From contig JACRCO010000001.1 of assembly GCA_016218975.1 (NCBI GenBank), positions 48,616 through 112,615 on the forward strand: a DNA stretch of 64,000 nucleotides. Reading direction: 5' to 3'. Position 1 is the stretch's first letter, and the number at the start of each line of letters is the position of its first letter. Shown here one piece after another: positions 18,734 to 26,378 of the stretch. This DNA comes from Deltaproteobacteria bacterium (GTDB lineage: Bacteria; Desulfobacterota; Deferrimicrobia; Deferrimicrobiales; Deferrimicrobiaceae). The notes below the pieces were generated by a model, which searched no databases, was not told the DNA's origin, and saw nothing but the letters and a program-made list of their open reading frames with translations. A program made the position numbers and the translations under genes.

Positions 18734-19318
18734 ATGATTTATTTCCGCATATTTTTAATCATATCCCTGGCTGTTTGTCCAACGGTACTTTGGGCGGACA
18801 TATACCGGTTCGTGGACGGGGACGGCGTCGTCCATTTCACAAATACACAATACGACGGTAAATATGAGCTTTACCTCAGGGAAGGGATCAAGGAGCCCCC
18901 CGCGTCTCCCCGCAGCGAAGCTTCCAGCGGATGGATGATGGATTATGCCGACCGTTATTCCCGGGCGCATAACCTTTCCCCGGCGCTCGTAAAAGCGATC
19001 ATCCGGGCGGAGTCGAACGGCAACCGGTTCGCCGTCTCCCGCAAGGGGGCCAAGGGGATGATGCAGCTAATGCCGTTCACGTCGAAACGCCTCAAGGTGA
19101 GCGACCCGTTCGACCCGGTGGAAAACATCGAGGGAGGCGTGAAGTACATCAAGGAACTTCTGGGTACGTTCGGCGGCAATGTCACCCATGCGGTCGCCGC
19201 CTACAACGCGGGGCCGGCAGCGGTTCAAAAGTTCCGCGGCATCCCCCCCTACCCGGAGACCCGGACATACGTCAAACGGGTGCTGAGCCTCTACGAGAAG
19301 TACTCCGCAAAGGAATGA
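18734..19318 (+). CDS. Lytic transglycosylase with DUF4124 and SLT domains
   Basis: 194 residues from ATG 18734, which gives a clean signal peptide (hydrophobic to about residue 20, then ADIYRF). A short DUF4124 segment (DIYRFVDGDGVVHFTN, about 22-37) precedes a soluble lytic transglycosylase domain (about 70-185). This has the catalytic glutamate near residue 93 in IIRAESNGN, then GMMQLMP and AYNAGPAAV. Such enzymes cleave peptidoglycan in the periplasm. An upstream ATG at 18707 would add nine residues but lies ahead of the predicted transcription start. It overlaps pgsA by 4 bases. Confidence 0.88.
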   Translation: MIYFRIFLIISLAVCPTVLWADIYRFVDGDGVVHFTNTQYDGKYELYLREGIKEPPASPRSEASSGWMMDYADRYSRAHNLSPALVKAIIRAESNGNRFAVSRKGAKGMMQLMPFTSKRLKVSDPFDPVENIEGGVKYIKELLGTFGGNVTHAVAAYNAGPAAVQKFRGIPPYPETRTYVKRVLSLYEKYSAKE

Positions 19319-19887
19319 ACCGCCAGTCCCGTCTCAACCCGCCTACGATCCTTACCCTTCTGCGGATCCTGACGATCCCGATCGTGGTGGTTCTCCTTTA
19401 TGTCCCGGACGATTACGAAATTTCCTATTCACGTTCGCTGGTTACGTTCGCCCTGTTCGTTGCGGCCACCGTGACGGATCTCTTCGACGGGTACCTCGCC
19501 CGGCGGTACGAAATGGTGACCGCGCTCGGGAAACTCCTCGATCCGCTGGCCGACAAGCTGCTTGTATGTTCCGCCATGATAATGCTGATTCCTCCCGAAC
19601 GGGTTCCCGCGTGGATGGTGGCGATCGTCGTCGCGCGGGAAATCGGGGTGACGGCCCTGCGCGGCGTCGCCTCCACGGAGGGACTGGTCATCGCCGCTTC
19701 CAAACTCGGCAAGGCCAAGACGCTCCTCCTGAACATCGGCGTTGCGGCGCTGATCCTTCATTACCCGGTTTTCGGGCTCGACGCGCACCTCGTGGGAATG
19801 GGGTTTCTCATCGGCGGGATCATCCTGACGGCCTGGTCGGGGATCGACTACTTCTTCCGGTTCGTGGGGGAGATCTTCAAGCAGTGA
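19315..19887 (+). CDS. pgsA: CDP-diacylglycerol-glycerol-3-phosphate 3-phosphatidyltransferase
   Basis: 190-residue membrane enzyme that makes phosphatidylglycerol phosphate. It starts NPPTILTLLRIL and contains the CDP-alcohol phosphotransferase signature (D-x2-DG-x2-AR-x8-G-x3-D-x3-D) in the stretch from DLFDGYLARR to LDPLADK. Several hydrophobic helices follow. The ATG overlaps the stop of the transglycosylase gene. The exact head-group is inferred from length and order; PgsA is the commonest match. Confidence 0.88.
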   Translation: MNRQSRLNPPTILTLLRILTIPIVVVLLYVPDDYEISYSRSLVTFALFVAATVTDLFDGYLARRYEMVTALGKLLDPLADKLLVCSAMIMLIPPERVPAWMVAIVVAREIGVTALRGVASTEGLVIAASKLGKAKTLLLNIGVAALILHYPVFGLDAHLVGMGFLIGGIILTAWSGIDYFFRFVGEIFKQ

Positions 19888-19925
19888 CCGGGGTCCGCCC
19901 GATCTGTTCCTGCACTATCTGTTTC

Positions 19926-19955
19926 TTGACAGCGAGCGGCGGATTCCCATAAAAT
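19926..19955 (+). promoter_or_regulatory. Promoter of the tRNA-Gly gene
   Basis: A perfect TTGACA (19926-19931) and TAAAAT (19950-19955) are separated by 18 bases. Transcription would begin a few bases before the mature 5' end of the tRNA at 19969. Confidence 0.75.
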
Positions 19956-19968
19956 CGACTTTCCGAAT

Positions 19969-20042
<74 letters not shown>

Positions 20043-20043
<1 letters not shown>

Positions 20044-20180
20044 TCCTCCTTCGCTCGAAATTAACAATTAAAACCTTCTGAATTTCGAGCTACGGAGGAT
20101 AGCCCGCCGTAGCTCCGAGGCTCGGGCTTCTTGTTGCGCTGACGGAGCCAAGGAGGGCACCGATAACATGCCTCCTGACG
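20043..20180. repeat. tRNA-trailing inverted repeat and further hairpins (no gene)
   Basis: Beginning at the A of the tRNA CCA end, arms 20043-20062 and 20081-20100 pair as 7 bp plus 10 bp around a 3x3 internal loop (ATCCTCC ttc GCTCGAAATT and its partner). More hairpins follow, including an AGCCCG / CGGGCT pair and a GGAGGGCA / TGCCTCC pair. The same CC-TTC-GCTC start follows the tRNA-Leu gene. No coding potential is seen. Confidence 0.6.
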
Positions 20181-20183
20181 ATC

Positions 20184-20206
20184 AAACCCCTCCGGGGTTT
20201 TTTTTT
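20184..20206 (+). terminator. Intrinsic terminator
   Basis: AAACCCC-TCC-GGGGTTT followed by a T tract to 20206. It lies between the rightward tRNA-Gly unit and the leftward selenoprotein gene and can serve the plus direction. For the minus direction the T-run is short. Confidence 0.75.
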
Positions 20207-21128
20207 ATTTAAGGGGGACGCAGACCGGGCACGGCGGCGCCCCGGCAGTTTCCGCAAGCCTCCTGTCCTCTTCGGACTGGTACTGAGGAGTGTCGACGCG
20301 TTCCAGGCGTTCGTCGCCTTCAGCGAATGCCTTTTCCTTCCAGATCTCGTCATCGGACCAGCGGAAGGGGAGCATCTTGACCGTCCCCGGGGACGACAGG
20401 GAGGAGAACGCATCGAGCGCCTCGACAAGGATACGCCGCTGCAGCTCGGGATCGCCCGGCTTGCCCGTAGTGTGTCCGAGGGGATAGTCGAGGAACGCCG
20501 CGCGGGGCGGCCGGACCGCGTTCGTGATGTCGAGGGCGCTCGTCATGCACAGCGTCGGGATGCCCGCCGCCTCCAGGTGCCTTGCGACCAGTCCCACGGA
20601 CTGGTGGCAGACAGGTCAGACGGGTACGAGAAGGACCGCATCGACCTCTTCTTCCCGCAGGCGCTGAAGCAGTTGCGGGGCCAGTTCCCCGGTGACGCGG
20701 CGCGCCGAGTAAATTCCCCCCATGAACGATTGAAACCGGCTTGCGAGCGACCCGATGACCCCTTCACGGGCAAGCCGCCGCAGTGTGTCTATCGGGAAGA
20801 CGACGTTCGGATCGGTCCGGGCATCGGAAAGGTCGTACGCGAAATGGGTCGCGCGGAGCATGGACGAATCCACGTCCGCAGGGATATCGCGCAGGGATGT
20901 GTCGTCCTTGTAATGGAAGGCGACCTGCCCCGCCACGTAGACGCCCCCCGAAGCGGCGAGCCCGAGACGGCATTCCGACAACGGCTTCGATAAGTGCGTC
21001 AAGGGGGGCGCGGTCTCGCTCACGATCCACTTGTACGCGGTGTATCCGAGCCTTGCGTAGTTGTCACGTATCCTCGGGATGTACTCTACAGGGACCGAGT
21101 GCGCGGCTTGCGTCTTTTCCGACGTCAT
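20205..21128 (-). CDS. GrdB-like selenoprotein (glycine/sarcosine/betaine reductase selenoprotein B family), in-frame UGA read as Sec
   Basis: One gene of 307 residues split by an in-frame TGA at 20616-20618 (codon 171). Both halves share a frame, and the protein reads smoothly across as LLVPV-U-PVCHQSVGLVARHLE. A U-x-x-C redox pair fits this family, whose other members carry Cys in the first place. A hairpin with an 8-bp stem and GTG loop lies 10 bases after the UGA (20587-20605), matching bacterial SECIS rules. The N-terminal part (VEYIPRIRDNYARLGY, LGLAASGGVYV, FMGGIYSARRV) is family-typical. GGAGG precedes the ATG. It is the last gene of the liv operon, 39 bases after livF. Substrate unknown. 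Confidence 0.85.
20587..20605 (-). promoter_or_regulatory. Bacterial SECIS-like hairpin
   Basis: On the minus strand ACCAGTCC-GTG-GGACTGGT forms a perfect 8-bp stem with a 3-base loop that starts with G. The loop begins 19 bases after the UGA at 20616-20618. This matches the usual bSECIS layout: apical loop about 16-37 bases from UGA, with a G in the first loop positions. It is also coding, as expected for a bSECIS. Confidence 0.75.
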
Positions 21129-21167
21129 GGGGACCTCCGTTTCCGGGAGTTCTTCAGGTATTGTATC

Positions 21168-21878
21168 TCAACGGCGTCTTCCCCCGAGATACGACTCCTT
21201 GATCTTCGGGTCGTTACGCAGGTCGAGGGAACAGCCCTGGTGGGCGATCCTTCCGGTCTCCAGCACGTAGGCGTAGCGGGATGCCTTAAGCGCCTGGCGG
21301 GCGTTCTGCTCCACCAGCAGCACGGTAGTCCCTTCGTCGTTTATCTCCTTCACGATGCGGAAAATATCGGTAACGACCAAGGGTGCAAGTCCGAGCGACG
21401 GTTCGTCCAGCAGCAGAAGTTTCGGTCGCGCCATCAGTGCGCGGGCGATGGCCAGCATCTGCTGTTCGCCCCCCGACAGTGAGCCGCCCCGCTGCCCCAG
21501 CCGGTTTTTAAGCGCGGGAAACCGTTCAAGGAGCCTCTCCAGGTCCTTCCGCACTTCGACGCCCTTCCTGTGGTATGCGCCCATCTCGAGGTTTTCCAGG
21601 ACCGTCATCCGGGAAAGGATCGCCCTGCCTTCCGGAACGAGGGAAATCCCTTTCCGTACTATGGTATCCGGTGAGAGCCCGGTGATGTCCTCCCCCCGGA
21701 ACGCGATCTTCCCTCCTGCGGGAGGCAGCAGGCCGGTGACGGTTTTCATGAAGGTCGTCTTCCCGGCCCCGTTGGCGCCGAGGATGCAGACGACGCTTCC
21801 CGCTTCGACGTCGAGATCGACGCTTTTGAGCGCCTTGATGTTCCCGTACGATGCCTCGAGCCCCCGGACTTCAAGCAT
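21168..21878 (-). CDS. livF: Branched-chain amino acid ABC transporter, ATP-binding protein LivF
   Basis: 236 residues. It has Walker A GANGAGKTT (near residue 34), the signature LSGGEQQMLAIARALM, Walker B LLLLDEPSLGLAPL and the switch histidine region. The short length and the SGGEQQ motif match LivF, the second ATPase of HAAT-type importers. Its ATG overlaps the livG stop. It powers uptake together with LivG, LivH and LivM. Confidence 0.93.
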   Translation of the reverse strand: MLEVRGLEASYGNIKALKSVDLDVEAGSVVCILGANGAGKTTFMKTVTGLLPPAGGKIAFRGEDITGLSPDTIVRKGISLVPEGRAILSRMTVLENLEMGAYHRKGVEVRKDLERLLERFPALKNRLGQRGGSLSGGEQQMLAIARALMARPKLLLLDEPSLGLAPLVVTDIFRIVKEINDEGTTVLLVEQNARQALKASRYAYVLETGRIAHQGCSLDLRNDPKIKESYLGGRRR

Positions 21879-22650
21879 CCCGCTCTTCTTCCTCTTCCTT
21901 GCCGAGATATGCTTCGATCACCTCAGGATTCCCCCGTATTTCCACGGGGGTCCCTTCCGCGATCTTCCTGCCGAAGTTCAGGACGACCAGCCTGTCGCAT
22001 ACGTTCATGACGAGCTCCATGTCGTGCTCGATCAGGAGCACTGTCACCCCCGATGCGCGGATCTCGAGGATCAACCGGTGAATTTCCAGGGTCTCGGCGT
22101 CGTTCATGCCAGCCGCGGGCTCGTCCAGAAGCAGGAGCCGGGGCTCGGCGGCCAGCGCGCGTGCGATTTCCAGGCGTCTCTGATGGCCGTACGGAAGTTT
22201 CCCCGCAGGGGAGTCCTCGAAGCCGGCAAGCCCCATCAGCGAAAGGAGTTCGTCCGTCTTTTCCCTGATACCCGCCTCTTCCGAACGCTGCCCCCGGGTC
22301 CGGAGGACGCTCCTCCAGATCCCGGCGCGGCTTTTCGCGTGCCTGCCGACCATTACGTTTTCCCGTGCCGACATCTTCGGGAACAGGCGGATATTCTGGA
22401 AGGTGCGTGCGATCCCGTTCCGCGTGGCGTCGTGCGGTTTGCGCCCCGCGAGGTCTTCCCCGCGGAAGAGGACATGCCCGCCGCTCGGCGGGAAAACCGA
22501 TGTGATGATGTTGAACAGGGTCGTCTTCCCGGCTCCGTTCGGTCCGATCAGGCCCGAGATCTCCCCCTGCTTCACCGAGAAGGAGACATCGCTCAAAGCA
22601 TTCAGGCCGCCGAAGCTCTTTCCGACACCGGCAAGAGAAAGCAGCGCCAC
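21871..22650 (-). CDS. livG: Branched-chain amino acid ABC transporter, ATP-binding protein LivG
   Basis: 259 residues from GTG 22650. This start has a GGGAGG 8 bases upstream and follows the livM stop immediately; a longer frame to a TTG at 22686 lacks such support. It has Walker A GPNGAGKTTLFN, the signature YGHQRRLEIARALA, and Walker B LLLLDEPAAGMND, with the extra C-terminal segment typical of LivG (EGTPVEIRGNPEVIEAYLG). Confidence 0.93.
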   Translation of the reverse strand: MALLSLAGVGKSFGGLNALSDVSFSVKQGEISGLIGPNGAGKTTLFNIITSVFPPSGGHVLFRGEDLAGRKPHDATRNGIARTFQNIRLFPKMSARENVMVGRHAKSRAGIWRSVLRTRGQRSEEAGIREKTDELLSLMGLAGFEDSPAGKLPYGHQRRLEIARALAAEPRLLLLDEPAAGMNDAETLEIHRLILEIRASGVTVLLIEHDMELVMNVCDRLVVLNFGRKIAEGTPVEIRGNPEVIEAYLGKEEEEERDA

Positions 22651-22651
22651 C

Positions 22652-23602
22652 TTATCCGCCTCCCGGGTTCCTCCCGCCGTTGGCAAGGCGGGCCATAAGC
22701 GCGGGATCGATCAACCCCTGCGGCCGGAATACCATCATCAGGACGACAAGAATCCCGTAGATGATATACCGGTAGTCGATGACCGCCCGGAGCAGCTCCG
22801 GGAGCACGGTCAGAAGGGTTGCGCCGAAGACCGGGCCGAACAAGACCTCGCTTCCCCCGAATACGGCGAAGACAAGGATCTCGACGGCACGGTGGTATGT
22901 GAAATCCGCGGGGCTGATGTAGGTAGTGGCGTGCGCGAACAGCGCCCCGGCAAGCCCCGACAGAAACGCTCCCTGGCTGAAGGCGAGAACCTTGTAATAG
23001 GTGGTGTCTATCCCCGAGCATTCCGCCGCGGTTTCGTCCATGCGGATGGCCGTGTACGCCCTCCCCACGCGGGAGGAGTAGAGCCGCAGGAAAAACAGGA
23101 TTGCGATGATGACGCACAGAAGCAGGATCAGGAATACCGCGAGGCTTATGAACTGGTTGTTCATCAATCCCCGGGATTCGGGCGAAACGCCCGCGTTTTC
23201 GGCGAAGGCCAGGATCTCGCTCCCCATTTGCGGGATGGCGGCGATCCCGACGGCGCCCCCGGTCAGCGATTCCCAGTTGATGAAGATCACCCGCAGCACT
23301 TCGCCGAAACCGAGCGTCGCTATCGCCAGGTACACACCCCTAAGGCGCAGTGCGGGGATGCCTACGAGAATGCCCGAAACGCCCGCCAGGACCGATCCGG
23401 CGGAGATCCCCGCGGGTATGGAGTATCCGTGCTGCGTGGTAAGGATCGCGGAGGCGTATGCCCCGATGCTCATGAACCCGGCGTTGCCGAGGGAAAGCTG
23501 CCCGGTGGAGAGCGTAACGAAAATGCTGATGCCGAGCAGCACGTTGATGAGAAGGAACGAGCCGACCTGCAGGTGATATGGGTTCAGCCAGTCGAACGAC
23601 AC
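22652..23602 (-). CDS. livM: Branched-chain amino acid ABC transporter permease LivM
   Basis: 316 residues from GTG, with about eight to ten hydrophobic helices. The LivM pattern LSLGNAGFMSIGAYASAIL is near the start, and the cytoplasmic loop contacting the ATPases (SRVGRAYTAIRMDETAAECSGI) is present. It partners LivH in the inner-membrane channel. The start lies 4 bases beyond the livH stop. Confidence 0.93.
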   Translation of the reverse strand: MSFDWLNPYHLQVGSFLLINVLLGISIFVTLSTGQLSLGNAGFMSIGAYASAILTTQHGYSIPAGISAGSVLAGVSGILVGIPALRLRGVYLAIATLGFGEVLRVIFINWESLTGGAVGIAAIPQMGSEILAFAENAGVSPESRGLMNNQFISLAVFLILLLCVIIAILFFLRLYSSRVGRAYTAIRMDETAAECSGIDTTYYKVLAFSQGAFLSGLAGALFAHATTYISPADFTYHRAVEILVFAVFGGSEVLFGPVFGATLLTVLPELLRAVIDYRYIIYGILVVLMMVFRPQGLIDPALMARLANGGRNPGGG

Positions 23603-23606
23603 CGCG

Positions 23607-24491
23607 TCACCGCTGCATTTCCGTCGGCGCCTGGCCGAACAGCCCCTGGGGACGGAGCAGCAGCACCGCTATGATCGCGGCGAACGCGATGGCGTCGCGG
23701 TAGCCGGAGTTTCCGTAGGCGACGACGAACGTCTCGGAAAGGCCGAGGAGCAAGCCCCCCGCCACCGCGCCGGCGACACTCCCCATGCCGCCGAGAATGA
23801 TGATCGCCAGCCCTTTGAGTCCCATGGCCAGCCCCATCTGGTTGTTTATATAGTTGAAGGCCATGCCGACAAGGACGCCCGCCACGCCTCCCATGGCGGA
23901 CGCTATGACTACCGTGGCGGTGATGATCTTCGTGGTGTCGACACCGAGAAGGGCGGCGGTCTCCAGGTTCTCCGCCGTTGCCCGCAGCGCCTTGCCGGCC
24001 TTCGTCCGATGGAGCCAGAGGGAGAGACCCGCCATGAGGAGAAGGGAAATCGCCAGGATCGCCGCCTGCACGAGATAAACGGTGAGCGGACCGATCTCGA
24101 ACCGGATCTCCGCGAAGGGCGTCTCGAACAGCTGGTTCCCCGCCCCGAAAATCTTGTGGGCCACGTTTTCCAGAAGGATGGAAACGCCTATCGTGCTTAT
24201 GAGCGGAGCCAGCGGGGACACACCCGTCCGTCCGCGCAAGGGCCGAAGGGCGATCCGCTCCAGCAGGAAACCCATCGCCGCGGTGGCGGCGATCGCTCCC
24301 AGGAACGCCATCCAGAGCGGCGCATGGGCCTTCGTGACGATCAGCATACCCACGAACGCCCCGAACATGAAGATCTCGCCGTGCGCCATGTTGATTATGT
24401 CGAGCACGCCGAAGACCAGCGTGTAGCCGAGCGCCACGATGGCGTAGATACTGCCCAGGGTGATGCCGTTTATCAGCTGTTCCGCGAACAA
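23607..24491 (-). CDS. livH: Branched-chain amino acid ABC transporter permease LivH
   Basis: 294 residues starting at a TTG. The start (AEQLINGITLGSIYAIVALGYTLVFGVLDIINMAHGEIFM) is diagnostic of LivH. The EAA-like coupling loop (TKAGKALRATAENLETAALLGVD) and the GGMGSVAGAVAGGLLLG helix follow. It forms the channel with LivM. Thirteen bases separate it from livK. Confidence 0.93.
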   Translation of the reverse strand: MFAEQLINGITLGSIYAIVALGYTLVFGVLDIINMAHGEIFMFGAFVGMLIVTKAHAPLWMAFLGAIAATAAMGFLLERIALRPLRGRTGVSPLAPLISTIGVSILLENVAHKIFGAGNQLFETPFAEIRFEIGPLTVYLVQAAILAISLLLMAGLSLWLHRTKAGKALRATAENLETAALLGVDTTKIITATVVIASAMGGVAGVLVGMAFNYINNQMGLAMGLKGLAIIILGGMGSVAGAVAGGLLLGLSETFVVAYGNSGYRDAIAFAAIIAVLLLRPQGLFGQAPTEMQR

Positions 24492-24504
24492 TGACTTTCG
24501 GCGT

Positions 24505-25659
24505 CTATTGGAATATCTGGAACTTCCCGCCCTTGATCGTCAGCACGACGGGGTCCATGACGACGTCCCGTTCGGCGTCGAAGGAAAACTTTCCGAGGAC
24601 CCCGTTGAAATTCCGGACTTCCGCCAGTGCGTCCCGCAGTTTTTTGCGGTCCGCCGTCCCGGCTTTTTTAAGCGCTTCCGCCATGATGTAGAGCGCGTCG
24701 TAAGCCTGCGCCGCGAACTGGTCCGGTTTTTTCCCGTATGCTTTCTGATAACGCGCGACGAATGCCTTCACCTTCGGGTCGTTCCTTTCGGCGAACCACG
24801 GCGTCGCAACGATGAGTCCTTCGGACGCCTCCTTGGCGATTTCGATGACCTTGGGCGAATTGAACCCGTTCCCGCCCACGAAAGGGACCTTGATCCCCAT
24901 CTTTCGGGCCTGCGAAAGGATCACGCCGCCTTCCTCGTAAAGCGCCGAGCAGAAAACCGCGTCGGGGGAAAGAGCCTTGATCTTCGTAAGCTGCGCCTTG
25001 TAGTCCGACTGCCCTCTCTGGAACGTTTCGGTCGTGACGACGGTGAGTTTCAGGTCCGATGCCACCTTTTTCATCGTGTCGTAGCCCGACTTGGTGAAGA
25101 CGTCGTCGTTGCCGTAGAAGAGCGCCACCTTGCGGATGTTGTATTTCTTCACGGCTTTGTTCACGGACGCCGGAATCGCGAGGGACTCGGGGAGAGAATT
25201 TCGGAAAACGTACTTGCCGATCAGGGTGATACCCGCCGCGGTAGTGGACGTCCCCATGATCGGTACGCCGCCGGAGTTCGCCACGGGCGCCACGACCTTC
25301 ATCTCGGTGGAAAGGGTGGGGCCCAGGATCGCTGCCACCCGGTCGGAGTTGATGAGCTTCTGCGCGGCCGCCAGCGCCTGCTCCTGTTTTCCGGACGAGT
25401 CCATGACGACGAGCTCGATGTTCACTTCCCTTTTGGCGTTGATCTCTTCGCGCGCGAGCTTGAAGCCGTTCGTTATCGCCTCTCCGTAGCCGGACCCCTG
25501 CCCCGTTATGATCGAGATCACTCCGATCTTCGCGGGAATCGCCGGGCCTTTCGCTTTTGCCGGAGCCGCCGCTTTGGGCGAATCTTTCGCTGCCCCCATG
25601 AAGACCAGGGCGAACGCCAGAACGAATGCCAGGCCGGCCAACCGGAACGTGCGGGACAT
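24505..25659 (-). CDS. livK: Periplasmic amino-acid binding protein of the liv transporter (LivK-like)
   Basis: 384 residues. The ATG at 25659 follows AAAAAAGGAGG. An N-terminal signal peptide (hydrophobic, about 8-24, then AAKDSPKAAAPAKAK) exports it. The type I periplasmic-binding fold is clear: IGVISIITGQGSGYGEA, NGFKLAREEINAK, the ILGPTLSTEMKVVAPVANSGGVPIM switch region, and FVGGNGFNSPKVIEIA. First gene of a livKHMGF operon that ends with the selenoprotein gene. The real ligand could be an amino acid other than Leu/Ile/Val, since this family is broad. Confidence 0.9.
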   Translation of the reverse strand: MSRTFRLAGLAFVLAFALVFMGAAKDSPKAAAPAKAKGPAIPAKIGVISIITGQGSGYGEAITNGFKLAREEINAKREVNIELVVMDSSGKQEQALAAAQKLINSDRVAAILGPTLSTEMKVVAPVANSGGVPIMGTSTTAAGITLIGKYVFRNSLPESLAIPASVNKAVKKYNIRKVALFYGNDDVFTKSGYDTMKKVASDLKLTVVTTETFQRGQSDYKAQLTKIKALSPDAVFCSALYEEGGVILSQARKMGIKVPFVGGNGFNSPKVIEIAKEASEGLIVATPWFAERNDPKVKAFVARYQKAYGKKPDQFAAQAYDALYIMAEALKKAGTADRKKLRDALAEVRNFNGVLGKFSFDAERDVVMDPVVLTIKGGKFQIFQ

Positions 25660-25725
25660 TTAACCCCCTCCTTTTTTCACAGGGCGGGCTTGAGAGTAAC
25701 CTGCCTGCGGTCGGGATATGGCTTG

Positions 25726-25779
25726 CCAGCCGAAGCTCCGAAGCCAGGTGTTGTCGTAGCGGCGAGGAGCGAAGGCTGG
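25726..25779. repeat. tRNA-trailing inverted repeat after tRNA-Leu
   Basis: Arms 25726-25739 (CCAGCCGAAGCTCC on plus) and 25766-25779 (GGAGCGAAGGCTGG) match at 11 of 14 positions as an inverted repeat with a 26-base loop. The three mismatches sit together in the middle. The second arm begins with the CCA end of tRNA-Leu. This parallels the element after tRNA-Gly, where the mismatched triplet is in the same place. Confidence 0.6.
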
Positions 25780-25864
25780 TGCCCGGGGAGAGAATCGAAC
25801 TCTCACGGCTTATTCAGCCTCGGGATTTTAAGTCCCGTGCGTCTGCCAGTTCCGCCACCCGGGC
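25777..25864 (-). tRNA. tRNA-Leu (UAA)
   Basis: Class II tRNA read on the minus strand. The acceptor stem is GCCCGGG / CCCGGGC, and the anticodon loop CTTAAAA has anticodon TAA at 25828-25830. The long variable arm is GGCTGAATAAGCC, and the T-arm is GAGAG-TTCGATT-CTCTC. CCA is encoded. It decodes UUA, a rare codon in this GC-rich genome. Confidence 0.96.
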
Positions 25865-25924
25865 GCGCCTGTCAAAACATAACACAAAAACCTGACAGCA
25901 CAAAAACAGCGCACAAAAACAAAC

Positions 25925-26034
25925 AAAAACAGGGACGTTCTTAAAAACTCTACGAGGTTCAGACGTGATAAGGGTGCGTGAGTAAAGAGAAAGCTTGCCG
26001 GTGGAATCGACTTTTTAAGAACGTCCCTGTTTTT
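25925..26034. mobile_element. REPIN/MITE-like element with perfect 23-nt terminal inverted repeats
   Basis: The 23-base ends 25925-25947 and 26012-26034 are perfect inverted copies with the core CAGGGACGTTCTTAAAAA. They enclose 64 bases with no gene. It sits between tRNA-Leu and tRNA-Cys. The GGGACGTTC core recurs in the tandem repeat at 62761-62850. The layout fits a non-autonomous element moved by a REP-associated (IS200-like) transposase, but no transposase gene is in the window. Confidence 0.7.
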
Positions 26035-26051
26035 GAGGTGAGAAGGGAGGA

Positions 26052-26126
26052 TGGAGGCGGCACCCGGATTTGAACCGGGGGATAAAGGATTTGCAGTCCT
26101 CTGCCTTACCACTTGGCTATGCCGCC
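26052..26126 (-). tRNA. tRNA-Cys (GCA)
   Basis: Read on the minus strand: acceptor GGCGGCA / TGCCGCC, anticodon loop CTGCAAA with GCA at 26092-26094, T-arm CCCGG-TTCAAAT-CCGGG, discriminator T and encoded CCA. Directly after the CCA comes TCCTCCCTTCTCACC, like the start of the other tRNA-trailing repeats, and then the REPIN-like element. Confidence 0.96.
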
Positions 26127-26135
26127 GTAATGCTA

Positions 26136-26165
26136 ATTGTCGGGCGAAACCTGCCGCGCTGTCAA
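26136..26165 (-). promoter_or_regulatory. Promoter of the tRNA-Cys gene
   Basis: On the minus strand TTGACA (26160-26165) and GACAAT (26136-26141) are separated by 18 bases, just upstream of the tRNA 5' end at 26126. It could also supply transcription to tRNA-Leu and livK further down. Confidence 0.65.
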
Positions 26166-26215
26166 GCGCGCCGACCAGCGGCCCTGGATATTTTATTATC
26201 TCTGTATGCGACAAG

Positions 26216-26247
26216 AGGGTGAAGGCCACGATATCGGCCCTCACCCT
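26216..26247 (+). promoter_or_regulatory. Hairpin/dyad upstream of the 2519-residue enzyme gene
   Basis: AGGGTGAAGGCC (26216-26227) and GGCCCTCACCCT (26236-26247) pair at 11 of 12 positions around an 8-base centre containing GATATC. No T-run follows, so it is not a simple terminator. It lies about 130 bases before the start codon and could be an operator or leader structure. Role unknown. Confidence 0.4.
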
Positions 26248-26378
26248 CCGGACTATTCGGGATCAGTACCTGGTTCCGGGCCGGGTGTCTTCTCCTATTT
26301 TCGCCCGGGGCGAAACCGCGTCACGTAAATTCGATTCCAAAAGAAAACGAAAACAGCGATTCCCGGAGACGGCAAGCC

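Noticed and set aside
20597..20618. Stop codon in the GrdB-like gene as a pseudogene or sequencing error
   Set aside because: The frame continues intact on both sides, the residue falls at the redox Cys/Sec position of the family, and a SECIS-like hairpin follows at the right distance.
22652..22686. Upstream TTG start of livG
   Set aside because: The GTG at 22650 has a GGGAGG at ideal distance and abuts the livM stop; the extra twelve residues are not typical of LivG.
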